In this document: positions 25,295-33,970 of the stretch, piece by piece | Numbering within the stretch: the stretch's first letter is position 1 | Layout: each line of letters starts with the position of its first letter | Assembly (NCBI GenBank): GCA_008933735.1 | Contig: WBUL01000017.1 | Location: 1 to 47,413, forward strand | Length of the DNA: 47,413 nt | Direction of reading: 5' to 3' | Source: Anaerolineae bacterium | GTDB taxonomy: Bacteria > Chloroflexota > Anaerolineae > Aggregatilineales > J027 | Notes under the pieces: generated by a model | Database searches by the model: none | What the model saw: the letters and a program-made list of their open reading frames with translations, nothing else | What the model was told of the DNA's origin: nothing | Position numbers and translations under genes: made by a program

Positions 25295-26975
25295 GCGTAT
25301 TTATGCCCACTTGCATCAGATTTATTCACACGATGCGGCAGAAAACACCTATCGTCGTTTGATGGAAGTGCTGGGGTCTCTAAAACTGCCCGTTACGCCC
25401 TTTGAGAGTTACTTCTCGGAGCGCGATGTTACCTTAATCACCTACGGCGATACCCTGTACCAGGATGAAGAAAAACCCCTGCAAACCCTGCGCCGTTTTG
25501 TGAGCGACTATCTAAAATCTGTGGTTTCAACCGTACACATCCTGCCGTTTTATCCCTATTCCTCCGATGATGGCTTTTCAGTCATTGACTATTACGCAGT
25601 CGATGAAAATCTGGGTACATGGGATGACATTGAACAGATCAGCCGCGAATTTAAAATGATGTTTGATGCTGTCATTAACCATATGTCCTCTCAGAGTCCC
25701 TGGTTTACAGGGTTTCTTGCTGATGACCCGGCGTATCGGGGTCTGTTTTTCACCGAATCGCTGGGGACAGATTTAAGTGGTGTGACTCGTCCGCGCACCA
25801 CACCGCTGCTCACCGAATTTACCAAAACCAGCGGAGCAGCAGTGCATCTTTGGACAACCTTTAGTGCCGACCAGATTGACCTTGACTATCGTTCGCCGGA
25901 AACCCTGCTGCGGATAGTCGATGTGCTGCTCTTTTACGTCCAGCATGGGGCACAGGTGATCCGACTCGATGCCATCGCGTATATGTGGAAAGAAGTGGGG
26001 ACCTCCTGTATTCATCTGCCAGAAACTCATGCAATCATCCAATTGTTCCGGGCTGTTTTAGATCATGTTGCGCCGCATGTGATTCTAATTACGGAAACGA
26101 ATGTCCCCCATGAGGAAAATATCTCGTACTTCGGCAATGGCGCAAATGAAGCGCAGATGGTTTATAACTTCACGCTGCCGCCGCTTCTGCTGTACAGCAT
26201 CATCACAGGCGGTGTGCATAAACTGGCGGCATGGATGAATACCCTTTCCACACCTTCGCCCCAGACCACTTTTTTTAACTTCACTGCCTCCCATGATGGA
26301 ATCGGTGTGCGTCCTGTGGAAGGCATTCTGGAACCCTCCGAATTGGAACGACTCGTACATCACGTTCAGAATAACAGCGGACGTATCTCCTACAAAAATA
26401 ACCCCGATGGCAGCCGCAGCCCCTACGAATTAAATATCACGTATGTGGATGCCATTGGCGGCGTGGATGGCCCCTCCGATGTACAGATCAGGCGTTTTAT
26501 GCTGTCTCAGGCAGTGAAATTTGCGCTGGCAGGTGTGCCTGCTGTCTACATTCACAGTCTTTTAGGGTCACATAATAACATTGAAGGGATGTTGCGAACC
26601 GGGCACAACCGCACGATCAATCGTGCCCGATTGGATGCCCGCCTGATTCGCGGTGAACTTAATGATCCTACCAGCTTCCGGGGACGGATTTTCCGTATGC
26701 ACGTCGAATTGCTGAATGCACGAAGCAAGTCCCCTGCTTTTCATCCTAAGGCGGAGCAAAAAGCGACGGCACTGCACAACGGTAGGGTGTTGATGCTGGA
26801 GCGTGAAGCCGAAACGGAGAAGATTGTTGCCCTATACAACTTTACCGGCCAGCCGCAAGCCGTCCAGCTCGCGATTCCGCCCGCCGTTGACCTCCTCACC
26901 GGAAAGCCATTTCCTGACGGGGAGGTGACATTGGCACCATATGGATTTCATTGGCTGCGAATCTCGAAATCTTGA
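25278..26975 (+). CDS. GH13 subfamily 18 sugar phosphorylase (sucrose/glucosylglycerate phosphorylase-like)
   Basis: The 565-residue protein has the GH13_18 TIM barrel: FYPYSSDDGFSVIDY (about 91-105), INHMSSQSPWF (133-143), the nucleophile Asp231 in VIRLDAIAYMWKE, the acid/base Glu273 in ITETNVPHEENISYFG, and the transition-state Asp in NFTASHDGIGVRP. It splits an alpha-glucoside with phosphate to give glucose 1-phosphate. Its length exceeds the roughly 490-500 residues of sucrose phosphorylases and fits the glucosylglycerate/glucosylglycerol-type branch, which also suits the GH63 neighbour; this is inference. The ATG at 25278 overlaps the glycosyltransferase end by 17 bp. Confidence 0.85.
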   Translation: MITPSERIYAHLHQIYSHDAAENTYRRLMEVLGSLKLPVTPFESYFSERDVTLITYGDTLYQDEEKPLQTLRRFVSDYLKSVVSTVHILPFYPYSSDDGFSVIDYYAVDENLGTWDDIEQISREFKMMFDAVINHMSSQSPWFTGFLADDPAYRGLFFTESLGTDLSGVTRPRTTPLLTEFTKTSGAAVHLWTTFSADQIDLDYRSPETLLRIVDVLLFYVQHGAQVIRLDAIAYMWKEVGTSCIHLPETHAIIQLFRAVLDHVAPHVILITETNVPHEENISYFGNGANEAQMVYNFTLPPLLLYSIITGGVHKLAAWMNTLSTPSPQTTFFNFTASHDGIGVRPVEGILEPSELERLVHHVQNNSGRISYKNNPDGSRSPYELNITYVDAIGGVDGPSDVQIRRFMLSQAVKFALAGVPAVYIHSLLGSHNNIEGMLRTGHNRTINRARLDARLIRGELNDPTSFRGRIFRMHVELLNARSKSPAFHPKAEQKATALHNGRVLMLEREAETEKIVALYNFTGQPQAVQLAIPPAVDLLTGKPFPDGEVTLAPYGFHWLRISKS

Positions 26976-27682
26976 ATTTCCAGCCACTGCGGGGACGCTT
27001 CTTCGACAAGCCCCCAACCAAAATTGCCCTGTGGCGTGACAACGGCATACTGGTTGTCAATCCACGCCACGAAGCCCATTTTTCCGGTGGGGCTGTACGG
27101 GCTGGTGTGAACAACCTGTTCATTCACCCAAAAGCTCACTTTCTCCTGGAGCCAGTCAATTTGATAGGTGTGCCATTGAGTTATGTCCATCTGATTCAGA
27201 CTGGCTTCGCTGACCTTAATCGCACGCTGACCAATCGGCCACACATAGCGGTAAAAAATCGGGAGCCGCATCAACAAAAATCCGATAGGCGCAGTGGGCA
27301 GCAGGGCAAAAAAAGGCCATTGAGTAGCGTCCATGGTCGCTGCTTTCCAACCGTACCCAGGCACATCTTTTGCCAATGCGATGTTCAGGGGCGGGCTGCC
27401 AAAGAAAAACCAGGCGGTCTTGGGAAATCGAAAACGGTAGTTCCCTGGTGTAAAGGGCGCGTTCCAGAAACCAAATCCCGCCGTACCTTTGAGCCTGTCA
27501 ATCGAATGGCTGAAACGAGCAGTCAGACGCATCCGCAGCGGGGCCTGATGAAGGAACTGTTCACTGTAATCATCGACCTGGGCATTGATGTACTGCTTTT
27601 TCGTGGCAGCTTGCCGGAGCAAATGAATGCTGCCCTCCTGACGCTGAACCTGGCCCGTTCCCTGTTCCAAGTTTCGCAACAT
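26948..27682 (-). CDS. Concanavalin A-like (GH16/LamG-type jelly roll) protein
   Basis: The 244-residue protein reads as a beta-sandwich of the ConA-like lectin/glucanase superfamily. Evidence is the strand LRMRLTARFSHSIDRLKGTAGFGFWNAPF, the closing WHTYQIDWLQEKVSFWVNEQVV strand pair, and TGKMGFVAWIDNQYAVVTPQGNFGWGLVE. I see no signal peptide and no canonical ExDxxE GH16 catalytic motif, so it may be a binding or non-catalytic member. Its 3' end overlaps the convergent phosphorylase gene by 28 bp. It is divergent from cdsA with only about 38 bp between. Confidence 0.6.
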   Translation of the reverse strand: MLRNLEQGTGQVQRQEGSIHLLRQAATKKQYINAQVDDYSEQFLHQAPLRMRLTARFSHSIDRLKGTAGFGFWNAPFTPGNYRFRFPKTAWFFFGSPPLNIALAKDVPGYGWKAATMDATQWPFFALLPTAPIGFLLMRLPIFYRYVWPIGQRAIKVSEASLNQMDITQWHTYQIDWLQEKVSFWVNEQVVHTSPYSPTGKMGFVAWIDNQYAVVTPQGNFGWGLVEEASPQWLEIQDFEIRSQ

Positions 27683-27720
27683 ACGCTAAAATCCCCCGAA
27701 TTCAGTGTAAGGGTTTTACC

Positions 27721-28491
27721 TTGAAACGTCGTATTTTAACAGCCGTTGTAGGGATTCCGCTGGTAACGGCGATCTTATTTGGGCCGCCAATTCTCACCGA
27801 GATCTTTATTTTGTTGGTTGGAGGGGGCATGGCCTGGGAATATGGCAACGTGACCGGACAAACCAGCCCGTTAGCACGAGTGATTTTAGTGGGCCTGGTG
27901 CTTGGCATTGTGGTGCTTGCAGCCTTTTTATCGACGGCATGGTTAGAAGTTGAATTTGTGATTCTGATCATCCTGACAGGGATCGCAATCCAGACCTTTT
28001 TCGCGCAGCGCCCCTGGGTAGCAGTTGCCCCCATGTATATTGGAATTGGTCTGGCATGTGTCGTTGCGCTGCGTCTGCTGGATGAGGGGCAGGAATGGCT
28101 GGTCATCCTGCTGGCGGGCACATGGGCAACCGATACAATGGCGCTGTTTGGCGGCAAGACTTTCGGTAAGACCAAACTCGCTCCGCGTATCTCTCCCGGT
28201 AAGACCCGCGAAGGCACAGCAATAGGCATCGTTTCAGGCGCAGTTGCTATTCTCATTGCCGGGGCGCTGGTTGGTCTCCTGGAAAAATACACATTGACGG
28301 TGGTTCTGGCGGCCCTTCTGCTGCCCCCACTGGCGGTCATGGGTGATCTGACTGAATCACGGTTGAAACGCCATTATGGGAAAAAGGACTCTGGTGGACT
28401 TTTGCCAGGGCACGGCGGTCTGCTTGACCGCGTTGATAGCACACTTTTTACCGCCACTGCCCTATGGTTGCTCAACGTTTTAACGACGTAA
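27721..28491 (+). CDS. cdsA: Phosphatidate cytidylyltransferase
   Basis: The 256-residue membrane enzyme makes CDP-diacylglycerol from phosphatidate and CTP, the branch point of phospholipid synthesis. It has about seven to eight helices and the family signature near the C-terminus, ESRLKRHYGKKDSGGLLPGH followed by GGLLDRVDS, with the metal-binding Asp residues. The start is a TTG at 27721. Unlike in many bacteria, uppS and dxr are not adjacent. Confidence 0.94.
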   Translation: MKRRILTAVVGIPLVTAILFGPPILTEIFILLVGGGMAWEYGNVTGQTSPLARVILVGLVLGIVVLAAFLSTAWLEVEFVILIILTGIAIQTFFAQRPWVAVAPMYIGIGLACVVALRLLDEGQEWLVILLAGTWATDTMALFGGKTFGKTKLAPRISPGKTREGTAIGIVSGAVAILIAGALVGLLEKYTLTVVLAALLLPPLAVMGDLTESRLKRHYGKKDSGGLLPGHGGLLDRVDSTLFTATALWLLNVLTT

Positions 28492-28600
28492 GTCATAATT
28501 CACAAATTTTTCAACCCTCTGTTTATTAAATTGCCATAGAATGTAAGCATATCGGTAGTACATAAGGTATCGTCTATGTAAAATCGAAAAGAGGCGTTCT

Positions 28601-28951
28601 ATGGCAGCACCCTATCAGGTAGACTTCTACACAAACAACCGGGGGCAGCACCCCATCGAAGAATACCTCGCCACGCTCGATGACAAAGAAATTGATGCCG
28701 TTATGTGGACAATCAGTCTGCTGGCAGCCGCAGGCCCCATCCTCACCGAACCCCACTGCAAAAAATTACAAGGCCATCATGACCTGTGGGAGCTTCGTGT
28801 CCGTCACTGGCGGCGGCATTTTAGGGTTTTTTATACGCGCACAGATGAAAGACGTTATGTTCTGCTCCATATCTTTCAGAAAGACCGCCACGCGCTGCGT
28901 TCAGAAGACATCGATATAGCGGCACGGCGGCTGAAAACCCTCATTCAATAG
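28601..28951 (+). CDS. RelE/HigB-type toxin-like protein (phage Gp49-like), solitary
   Basis: The 116-residue protein matches the Gp49/HigB branch of the RelE superfamily: IEEYLATLDDK near the start, then a helix pair, HCKKLQGHHDLWELRVRHWR, and the strand-rich HFRVFYTRTDERRYVLLHIF followed by FQKDRHAL. Relatives are ribosome-dependent mRNA interferases. Basic residues that would contact RNA are present (R-x-R, K-x-R-H). An AGAGG site precedes the ATG. No HTH antitoxin frame is visible upstream or downstream; a terminator and then ABC genes follow. Confidence 0.8.
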   Translation: MAAPYQVDFYTNNRGQHPIEEYLATLDDKEIDAVMWTISLLAAAGPILTEPHCKKLQGHHDLWELRVRHWRRHFRVFYTRTDERRYVLLHIFQKDRHALRSEDIDIAARRLKTLIQ

Positions 28952-28981
28952 CTCTTATCTGTCTCATCGTGACCAATCAGG

Positions 28982-29011
28982 CGGTAGCTGAATTGTCAGC
29001 TATCGTTTTTT
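28982..29011 (+). terminator. Rho-independent terminator after the toxin gene
   Basis: The arms CGGTAGCTGA and TCAGCTATCG pair over ten positions (one G-U) with an ATTG loop, followed by six T residues at 29006-29011. It lies 30 bp after the toxin stop and insulates the downstream exporter operon. Confidence 0.85.
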
Positions 29012-29016
29012 GCCCG

Positions 29017-29044
29017 TTGACTAAATCTCTAAAAGTGATAAAGT
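29017..29044 (+). promoter_or_regulatory. Promoter of ABC-2 exporter operon 1
   Basis: TTGACT (29017-29022) and TAAAGT (29039-29044) are separated by 16 bp and lie between the terminator and the ATPase gene. They match the sigma70 consensus at five and four of six positions. The leader would be about 60 nt and carries GGAG before the ATG at 29112. Confidence 0.6.
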
Positions 29045-29111
29045 GTTTTTAAGGTTCATAACAGACCATGCACATCTGTTGTGAGCTTTTCTTTATCCAC
29101 CAGGAGACACT

Positions 29112-30122
29112 ATGCCAATCATCACCTTGCAGGAACTCAAGAAAGTGTTTCGCCTCAAGCAAAAAGCACCTGGCCTGCGGGGCAGCTTTCGGGCACTGCT
29201 CAGACCGGAATACCAAACAGTAGAAGCCGTCAAGGGCATTTCGCTGGAAATGGAACAGGGTGAACTGCTGGCGTTCATCGGGCCAAATGGCGCAGGCAAA
29301 AGCACCACCATCAAAATGCTGACTGGAATTCTCTACCCCAGTTCAGGCGAAGCCAGTGTGCTGGGCTACATTCCCTGGCAGCAGCGCCGCGAACTTTCCT
29401 ATCATATTGGCAGTATATTCGGGCAAAAACCGCAGCTCTGGTATCACCTGCCGCCCATTGATACTTTTGAACTGTTCGCCCATCTATACGAACTTGAACC
29501 CAGCGCCTTCCGCCAGCGCCGTGATTTTCTGGTGGAAGCCTTCTCTTTAGAGGAACTGCTGCATGTACCCGTCCGGAAATTAAGCCTCGGCCAGCGGATG
29601 CGCTGCGAAGTGGCGGCAAGTCTGCTGCATCGTCCGCGTATTTTGTTCCTGGATGAACCGACCATCGGGCTGGACGTGGTCGCCAAACAGAAACTCCGCG
29701 AGGCCATCAAGCTCCTGCATGAGCAGGAAAAACTGACCATTTTCCTGACGAGTCATGATGTAGGTGATGTCGAAGCGCTGTGCCGGCGGGTCATTGTCAT
29801 TAATCATGGGCAGGTGATTTTCGATGATACGACCTCGGCGCTTAAACGGCGTTTTTTGCACAAAAAAATCATCTCTGTACGCTTTGGTCAGCCAGTACCG
29901 GAAGATTTTTCAGTAAAAAACGCAACCCTGCTCAAACGGGGTGAGTGGGGTGTGAAAATCGAGCTCGATACACGAGTACGTCCGGTAGATAATTTAATCC
30001 AGGCGATCATGAACTATGCGCCTGTGATGGACATCAATGTGGAAGACCCGCCTATGGAAGATGTGATCCGTGAAATCTACGCGGTCGAGGAAACGATCCA
30101 CCTGAAAGAGCCCGTCCGATGA
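29112..30122 (+). CDS. ABC-2 exporter ATPase (DrrA-like), system 1
   Basis: The 336-residue ATPase shows Walker A GPNGAGKST (about 57-65), the signature LSLGQRMRCEVAASLL, Walker B ILFLDEPTIGLD and the switch His in LTSHDVGDVE. The first 30 residues carry the basic GLRGSFRALLRPEYQTVEAV segment seen in a subgroup of polyether/antibiotic-type exporters. The C-terminal 90 residues form a small accessory domain. It pairs with two permeases directly downstream. The ATPase at 35552-36529 is a clear paralogue. Confidence 0.93.
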   Translation: MPIITLQELKKVFRLKQKAPGLRGSFRALLRPEYQTVEAVKGISLEMEQGELLAFIGPNGAGKSTTIKMLTGILYPSSGEASVLGYIPWQQRRELSYHIGSIFGQKPQLWYHLPPIDTFELFAHLYELEPSAFRQRRDFLVEAFSLEELLHVPVRKLSLGQRMRCEVAASLLHRPRILFLDEPTIGLDVVAKQKLREAIKLLHEQEKLTIFLTSHDVGDVEALCRRVIVINHGQVIFDDTTSALKRRFLHKKIISVRFGQPVPEDFSVKNATLLKRGEWGVKIELDTRVRPVDNLIQAIMNYAPVMDINVEDPPMEDVIREIYAVEETIHLKEPVR

Positions 30123-30949
30123 TCGCCGAAACAAAATACGGCACCATCAGCGCGAATTTTCGCAAATATTACGCGGTGGTGCGGATCAATACCCAGAACA
30201 GTCTGGCTTATACCTGGGATGCGGTATCTCAGGGGATATTGATCGCCATTTTTATCTTGATTTTTGCCCGGCTGTGGAAGGTGACCTTTGCAGCACAGGG
30301 TGCAGAAATCATTGGTGATCTGACCCTGCGGCAAACCATCTGGTATTTTGTGTGGGCAGAAGCGATTCAGCTTTCTAAGATGAATGCGTCCTTCAAAATG
30401 CAAGAAGAAGTCCAGGATGGCTCGCTGGCCTATACGCTGGGGCGGCCTTATAACTACCTGCTTTATCACTTTTTTTCCGGTGTAGGCGAAGTATTTGTCC
30501 GTATGGCATCGACCCTGGCGTTCGGAATGGTGATTGCGTGGATAGAGGCTGGCACACCCAGTTTTATCCGATGGGAAACCCTGCCTCTGCTGCTGATGGT
30601 TACTGTGCTGGCGCTGGTGGTGGATTTTTGCATGAGCGCGATGATTGGCCTGACCGCCTTCTTTTTTGAGGATACCATGGCCTTTCGCCTGATTTATCAA
30701 AAACTGCTGTTGGTGCTGGGCGGGGTGCTGCTGCCCCTGGATTTTCTGCCGGACAGCGTGCAGACTGTCGCGCGCCTGCTGCCGTTCAACGCCGTGATCT
30801 ATGCTCCGGCACGTCTATTTGTCGCATGGGACACATCCCAATTCTTAGAAATTCTGGCGGTGCAGGGATTCTGGATTGCAGCGCTTGGATTTTTGCTGGC
30901 TCTGTTTTTTCGTTTTGGGACGCAGCGCGTGAGTATCAACGGAGGGTAA
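30119..30949 (+). CDS. ABC-2 family permease, system 1 first subunit
   Basis: The 276-residue protein has six predicted membrane helices and the ABC-2 pattern: an N-terminal amphipathic stretch (FRKYYAVVRINTQNSLAYTWD), then two helices, an MNASFKMQEEVQDGSLAYTLGRP cytoplasmic segment, and four further helices. The QDGSLAYTLGRP motif resembles the DGxLDxxLxRP element of this exporter subgroup. It overlaps the ATPase by four bases. The substrate is unknown. Confidence 0.85.
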   Translation: MIAETKYGTISANFRKYYAVVRINTQNSLAYTWDAVSQGILIAIFILIFARLWKVTFAAQGAEIIGDLTLRQTIWYFVWAEAIQLSKMNASFKMQEEVQDGSLAYTLGRPYNYLLYHFFSGVGEVFVRMASTLAFGMVIAWIEAGTPSFIRWETLPLLLMVTVLALVVDFCMSAMIGLTAFFFEDTMAFRLIYQKLLLVLGGVLLPLDFLPDSVQTVARLLPFNAVIYAPARLFVAWDTSQFLEILAVQGFWIAALGFLLALFFRFGTQRVSINGG

Positions 30950-30952
30950 ATC

Positions 30953-31747
30953 ATGCAGCGACTGAACAAAGAACTCCGCTTTATAGGGCATCTCATCAAA
31001 TTGGGTCTGGCAGGCCTGATGGAATATCGCGCCAGCTTTTTGATGCAAGCGGTCGGCATGTTTATCAACAACGGTGTCTATCTCGTGTTCTGGATGCTGT
31101 TTTTTGACCGCTTTAAGGATGTCAAAGGCTACCAGTTAGAGCAGATTTTCCTGCTGTTTGGTTTTGTAGCGTTGGGTTTTGGTATCGCGTACACCTTTGC
31201 GGGCAACGCTGGGCGGCTGGCAGAATTCATCGCCCAGGGACGGCTTGACTATTACCTGACACTACCGCGTCCCGTGCTGCCCCATGTGCTGTTCAGCCGG
31301 ATGGGGTCGTTCAGCGTAGGAGATTTAACCTTTGGTCTGATGATGTACTTTTTCGTTGGAAAGTTTGACCTTCTTTCGCCCATATTATATCTGGTGTGTG
31401 CGGTGCTGGCGGCGGTGATTTTTGTATCATTTTCGGTCATTACAGGCTGTCTCGCGTTTTATTTTGGCAACGCCAGTTTCGTACATATGCAGCTTCAGAA
31501 CACAATGATCACCTTCTCTCTATATCCGATAGGACTTTTTCAAGGAACGATCAGGCTGATTCTCTTTACTTTGATCCCCGCAGCATTTGTGGGTGCGGTT
31601 CCTGTAGAAATTGTACAGACCCGCAGCCCGGAACTGCTGTTGGGCATGATTGGCGTTGCCATTTTCAGTGTACTGCTGATGACTTTCGTTTTTCAGGTGG
31701 GGCTGCGGCGCTACGAAAGCGGCAGCGCCCTACATGTGAATCTCTAG
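30953..31747 (+). CDS. ABC-2 family permease, system 1 second subunit
   Basis: The 264-residue protein has six helices and the conserved cytoplasmic segment AEFIAQGRLDYYLTLPRP, equivalent to that of the preceding subunit, so the two would form a heterodimeric exporter channel. A GGAGGG ribosome site precedes the ATG three bases after the previous stop. The 3' end overlaps the convergent methyltransferase gene by four bases, and no terminator is seen between them. Confidence 0.85.
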   Translation: MQRLNKELRFIGHLIKLGLAGLMEYRASFLMQAVGMFINNGVYLVFWMLFFDRFKDVKGYQLEQIFLLFGFVALGFGIAYTFAGNAGRLAEFIAQGRLDYYLTLPRPVLPHVLFSRMGSFSVGDLTFGLMMYFFVGKFDLLSPILYLVCAVLAAVIFVSFSVITGCLAFYFGNASFVHMQLQNTMITFSLYPIGLFQGTIRLILFTLIPAAFVGAVPVEIVQTRSPELLLGMIGVAIFSVLLMTFVFQVGLRRYESGSALHVNL

Positions 31748-32850
31748 GCGCGTACCAGAGTGCCAACTAGTTCGATGTGGTAGGTTTGGGGAAACATATC
31801 CACTGGCTGCACCTCTACCAGAAGATAGCCATTCTCTGCCAGATGGCGGGCATCGCGGGCAAAGGTGGCAGGGTCACACGAGACATAGACTATTTTGGGG
31901 GGGAGGCATTTGCTGAGTGCTGTTAAGACTTTCAACTTCATGCCTGTGCGCGGCGGGTCCGTAACCACGGCATCAAAGCGCTGATGGCGCAGCACGACTT
32001 CGGCTTTGCCTTCCAGAATTTCAACATGTTTCCAGGCCGATAGATTCTCTTTTGCGTCTCGAACCGCCCCTGGTGAGGACTCTATCGCGGTGACACGGCG
32101 GGCACGTTCCGCAAGAAAAGCCGTGAACAGTCCTACCCCAGAATACAGATCCAAAACATGCTCGCTGCCCTGCAAAGCTAATTTCTCCAGCACCAGGCTC
32201 ACCAAGACTTCAGCCTGCGCCAGGTTCACCTGGAAAAAACTGCCGACAGTCACCTGGAAGGTGCGATCTTTAATCTTGTAGTGAACTCTTGCGTCGCTGC
32301 TGGTCAGGCTTCCTACCTGCAAACGCAACTGTTCACGCGGTTTTAATGGGGGAAGATTTTGAAGCATTTCCAGCAGTTCAGGGCGGATAATATGACATTC
32401 GTGAATGGGAATAACGCTCGAACTGTTCGCCGCAACAAAACCTGGCTCTCCGGCTTCGGTCGTATGCAGGCTTATATGGCTGCGATAATACCAGGGATCA
32501 GGGCTGGGAAGGGTAGGATTCACAGGCACATCCTTAAACCTGCCAATACGTACAAGCTGGTCTTGAACTATCTGTCGTTTAAACTCCAGTTGAGCATTGT
32601 AGGCGATGTGCTGCCAGTGACAGCCACCGCAGATACCAAAATGCAAACAGCGCGGTTGTGTGCGGGCATCTGATGATTCCAGGATTTCAACGATGCTGGC
32701 TTCAGCAAAACGCCCTTTATCCTGCTCAATCTGAGCACGAATCCGTTCTCCGGCGATGCCATACGGCACAAAAACGGCCTTGCCCTTGTACCTGCCTACC
32801 GCCTTCCCGCCATGCGCCATACCGGTTAATTGGAGTTCGAGGTTATCCAC
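31744..32850 (-). CDS. RlmD/TrmA-type RNA (uracil-5-)-methyltransferase
   Basis: The 368-residue protein begins with a TRAM RNA-binding domain (about 2-55, GMAHGGKAVGRYKGKAVFVPYG). An iron-sulfur motif follows: Cys68, Cys74 and Cys77 in CLHFGICGGC, with Cys152 in IHECH as the fourth ligand. The C-terminal Rossmann domain shows VLDLYSGVGLFT for SAM, VTDPPRTG, and the catalytic Cys in VYVSCDPATFARD. Such enzymes form 5-methyluridine in 23S rRNA or tRNA; which site is modified cannot be told. It is shorter than E. coli RlmD (about 430). It overlaps the upstream membrane protein gene by 25 bp. Confidence 0.9.
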   Translation of the reverse strand: MDNLELQLTGMAHGGKAVGRYKGKAVFVPYGIAGERIRAQIEQDKGRFAEASIVEILESSDARTQPRCLHFGICGGCHWQHIAYNAQLEFKRQIVQDQLVRIGRFKDVPVNPTLPSPDPWYYRSHISLHTTEAGEPGFVAANSSSVIPIHECHIIRPELLEMLQNLPPLKPREQLRLQVGSLTSSDARVHYKIKDRTFQVTVGSFFQVNLAQAEVLVSLVLEKLALQGSEHVLDLYSGVGLFTAFLAERARRVTAIESSPGAVRDAKENLSAWKHVEILEGKAEVVLRHQRFDAVVTDPPRTGMKLKVLTALSKCLPPKIVYVSCDPATFARDARHLAENGYLLVEVQPVDMFPQTYHIELVGTLVRA

Positions 32851-33908
32851 AGGCTTTTTTCCTGAATCTGCTGTACCAGACGTTGAAACATAACTGCTGC
32901 GCTGAAACTATACGGAACAATCATAATCATATTGTGCTGGATCCACTGGGCAGGCCATAACATTTGAAAAAGCACACCTGCGACGAGCCACCAGCCAAAC
33001 AGCGATTTTTGTCTGAGCAGCACATACCCACCCGGCACCGCCAGCAGAAAAAAGACAAGATCCACAATCGGGTGGAGCACCAGACCTTGATCGTAACGAA
33101 TATCCTGACGCGGATAAAGCATCTGCCCCCAGGGGGTAAACACACTATAATTTCGACCCAAACCATAATCCGTATGGAAGGTTAGCTGTGCCTTCAACCG
33201 CGCTACTGGATCCGGCCAGATGTAGGGATTAAGCCAGAAAAAGACAGCAACAGCAATCAAACCCCACAGAACGAGCTTTTTGAGGCTGTGATGGCGATAA
33301 ACCAGAGCATGGGTAATCAGCACCGCACCTACCAGCGCGTAAGGATATTTCGCGGCAACCGCCGCTCCAAAAAATATGGCTGACAGCCAGAAATACGGGT
33401 TGAAACTGCGATTTTCCGGCGGTTTGTGCCTATATGCCCATGCCATCAGGGAAATGAACAATACAGGCAGCGCATCCAGATAGGCCACACCGGTGTAATA
33501 TACCTGCATGGATTGGGTCGCCATGACCAAGCCAGCAAAAGGATTCATCAAACCTACAATAAATGCGGTCAGCACCCCGCTAAAAATGGACTGTCCCCGC
33601 GCACGATCAAGGCTGGTGGGCAGTTTTTCCATGAAGCCTGGATACAGTTTCCGAGGCAGAGAATCGACTTCTTGCTGATCCATAGTCAGCGCGTACAGGA
33701 TTTTGACAAACGGCGGGTGCTCATAATTGCGCTGTACATGGGTAATCGCATATAAATCTCTGGCATCCAGTCCACGCCGATAATCCAGCGCCGCCGAGAG
33801 ATAGTTATCTTCATCGACTTCAACAGGAACATTCCGCGCCACATGAATCCGCAGGGCAAGGGCGACCAGGACGAGGCAGAGGAGCATTCCCCATTTCTTG
33901 AAATTCAA
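32826..33908 (-). CDS. GT39/GT83-like membrane glycosyltransferase
   Basis: The 360-residue protein has about eight membrane helices. After helix 1 comes VEVDEDNYLSAALDYRRG, where the Asp-Glu pair matches the conserved acidic motif of the first extracytoplasmic loop of PMT/ArnT-type enzymes, and NYEHPPFVKILYAL, the second conserved motif. These enzymes use polyprenyl-phosphate sugars to glycosylate proteins or lipids outside the membrane. The start is a TTG at 33908 with AAGGGA upstream; an ATG seven codons inside is the alternative. A hairpin overlaps the start region. Confidence 0.72.
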   Translation of the reverse strand: MNFKKWGMLLCLVLVALALRIHVARNVPVEVDEDNYLSAALDYRRGLDARDLYAITHVQRNYEHPPFVKILYALTMDQQEVDSLPRKLYPGFMEKLPTSLDRARGQSIFSGVLTAFIVGLMNPFAGLVMATQSMQVYYTGVAYLDALPVLFISLMAWAYRHKPPENRSFNPYFWLSAIFFGAAVAAKYPYALVGAVLITHALVYRHHSLKKLVLWGLIAVAVFFWLNPYIWPDPVARLKAQLTFHTDYGLGRNYSVFTPWGQMLYPRQDIRYDQGLVLHPIVDLVFFLLAVPGGYVLLRQKSLFGWWLVAGVLFQMLWPAQWIQHNMIMIVPYSFSAAVMFQRLVQQIQEKSLWITSNSN

Positions 33909-33945
33909 GATGTTATCCCTTCAGAACCGCCGAAAGGATAACATC
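33909..33945 (-). repeat. Inverted repeat at the GT39-like gene start
   Basis: GATGTTATCC (33909-33918) and GGATAACATC (33936-33945) are perfect 10-bp arms with a 17-nt loop, directly before the TTG start codon. In the minus-strand RNA the arm next to the start contains the AAGGGATAAC ribosome-site region, so the hairpin could hide it. No T run follows, so a terminator for the upstream exporter operon is less likely. Confidence 0.6.
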
Positions 33946-33970
33946 ACCCGTCAAAAACCTCTATCCTGAC

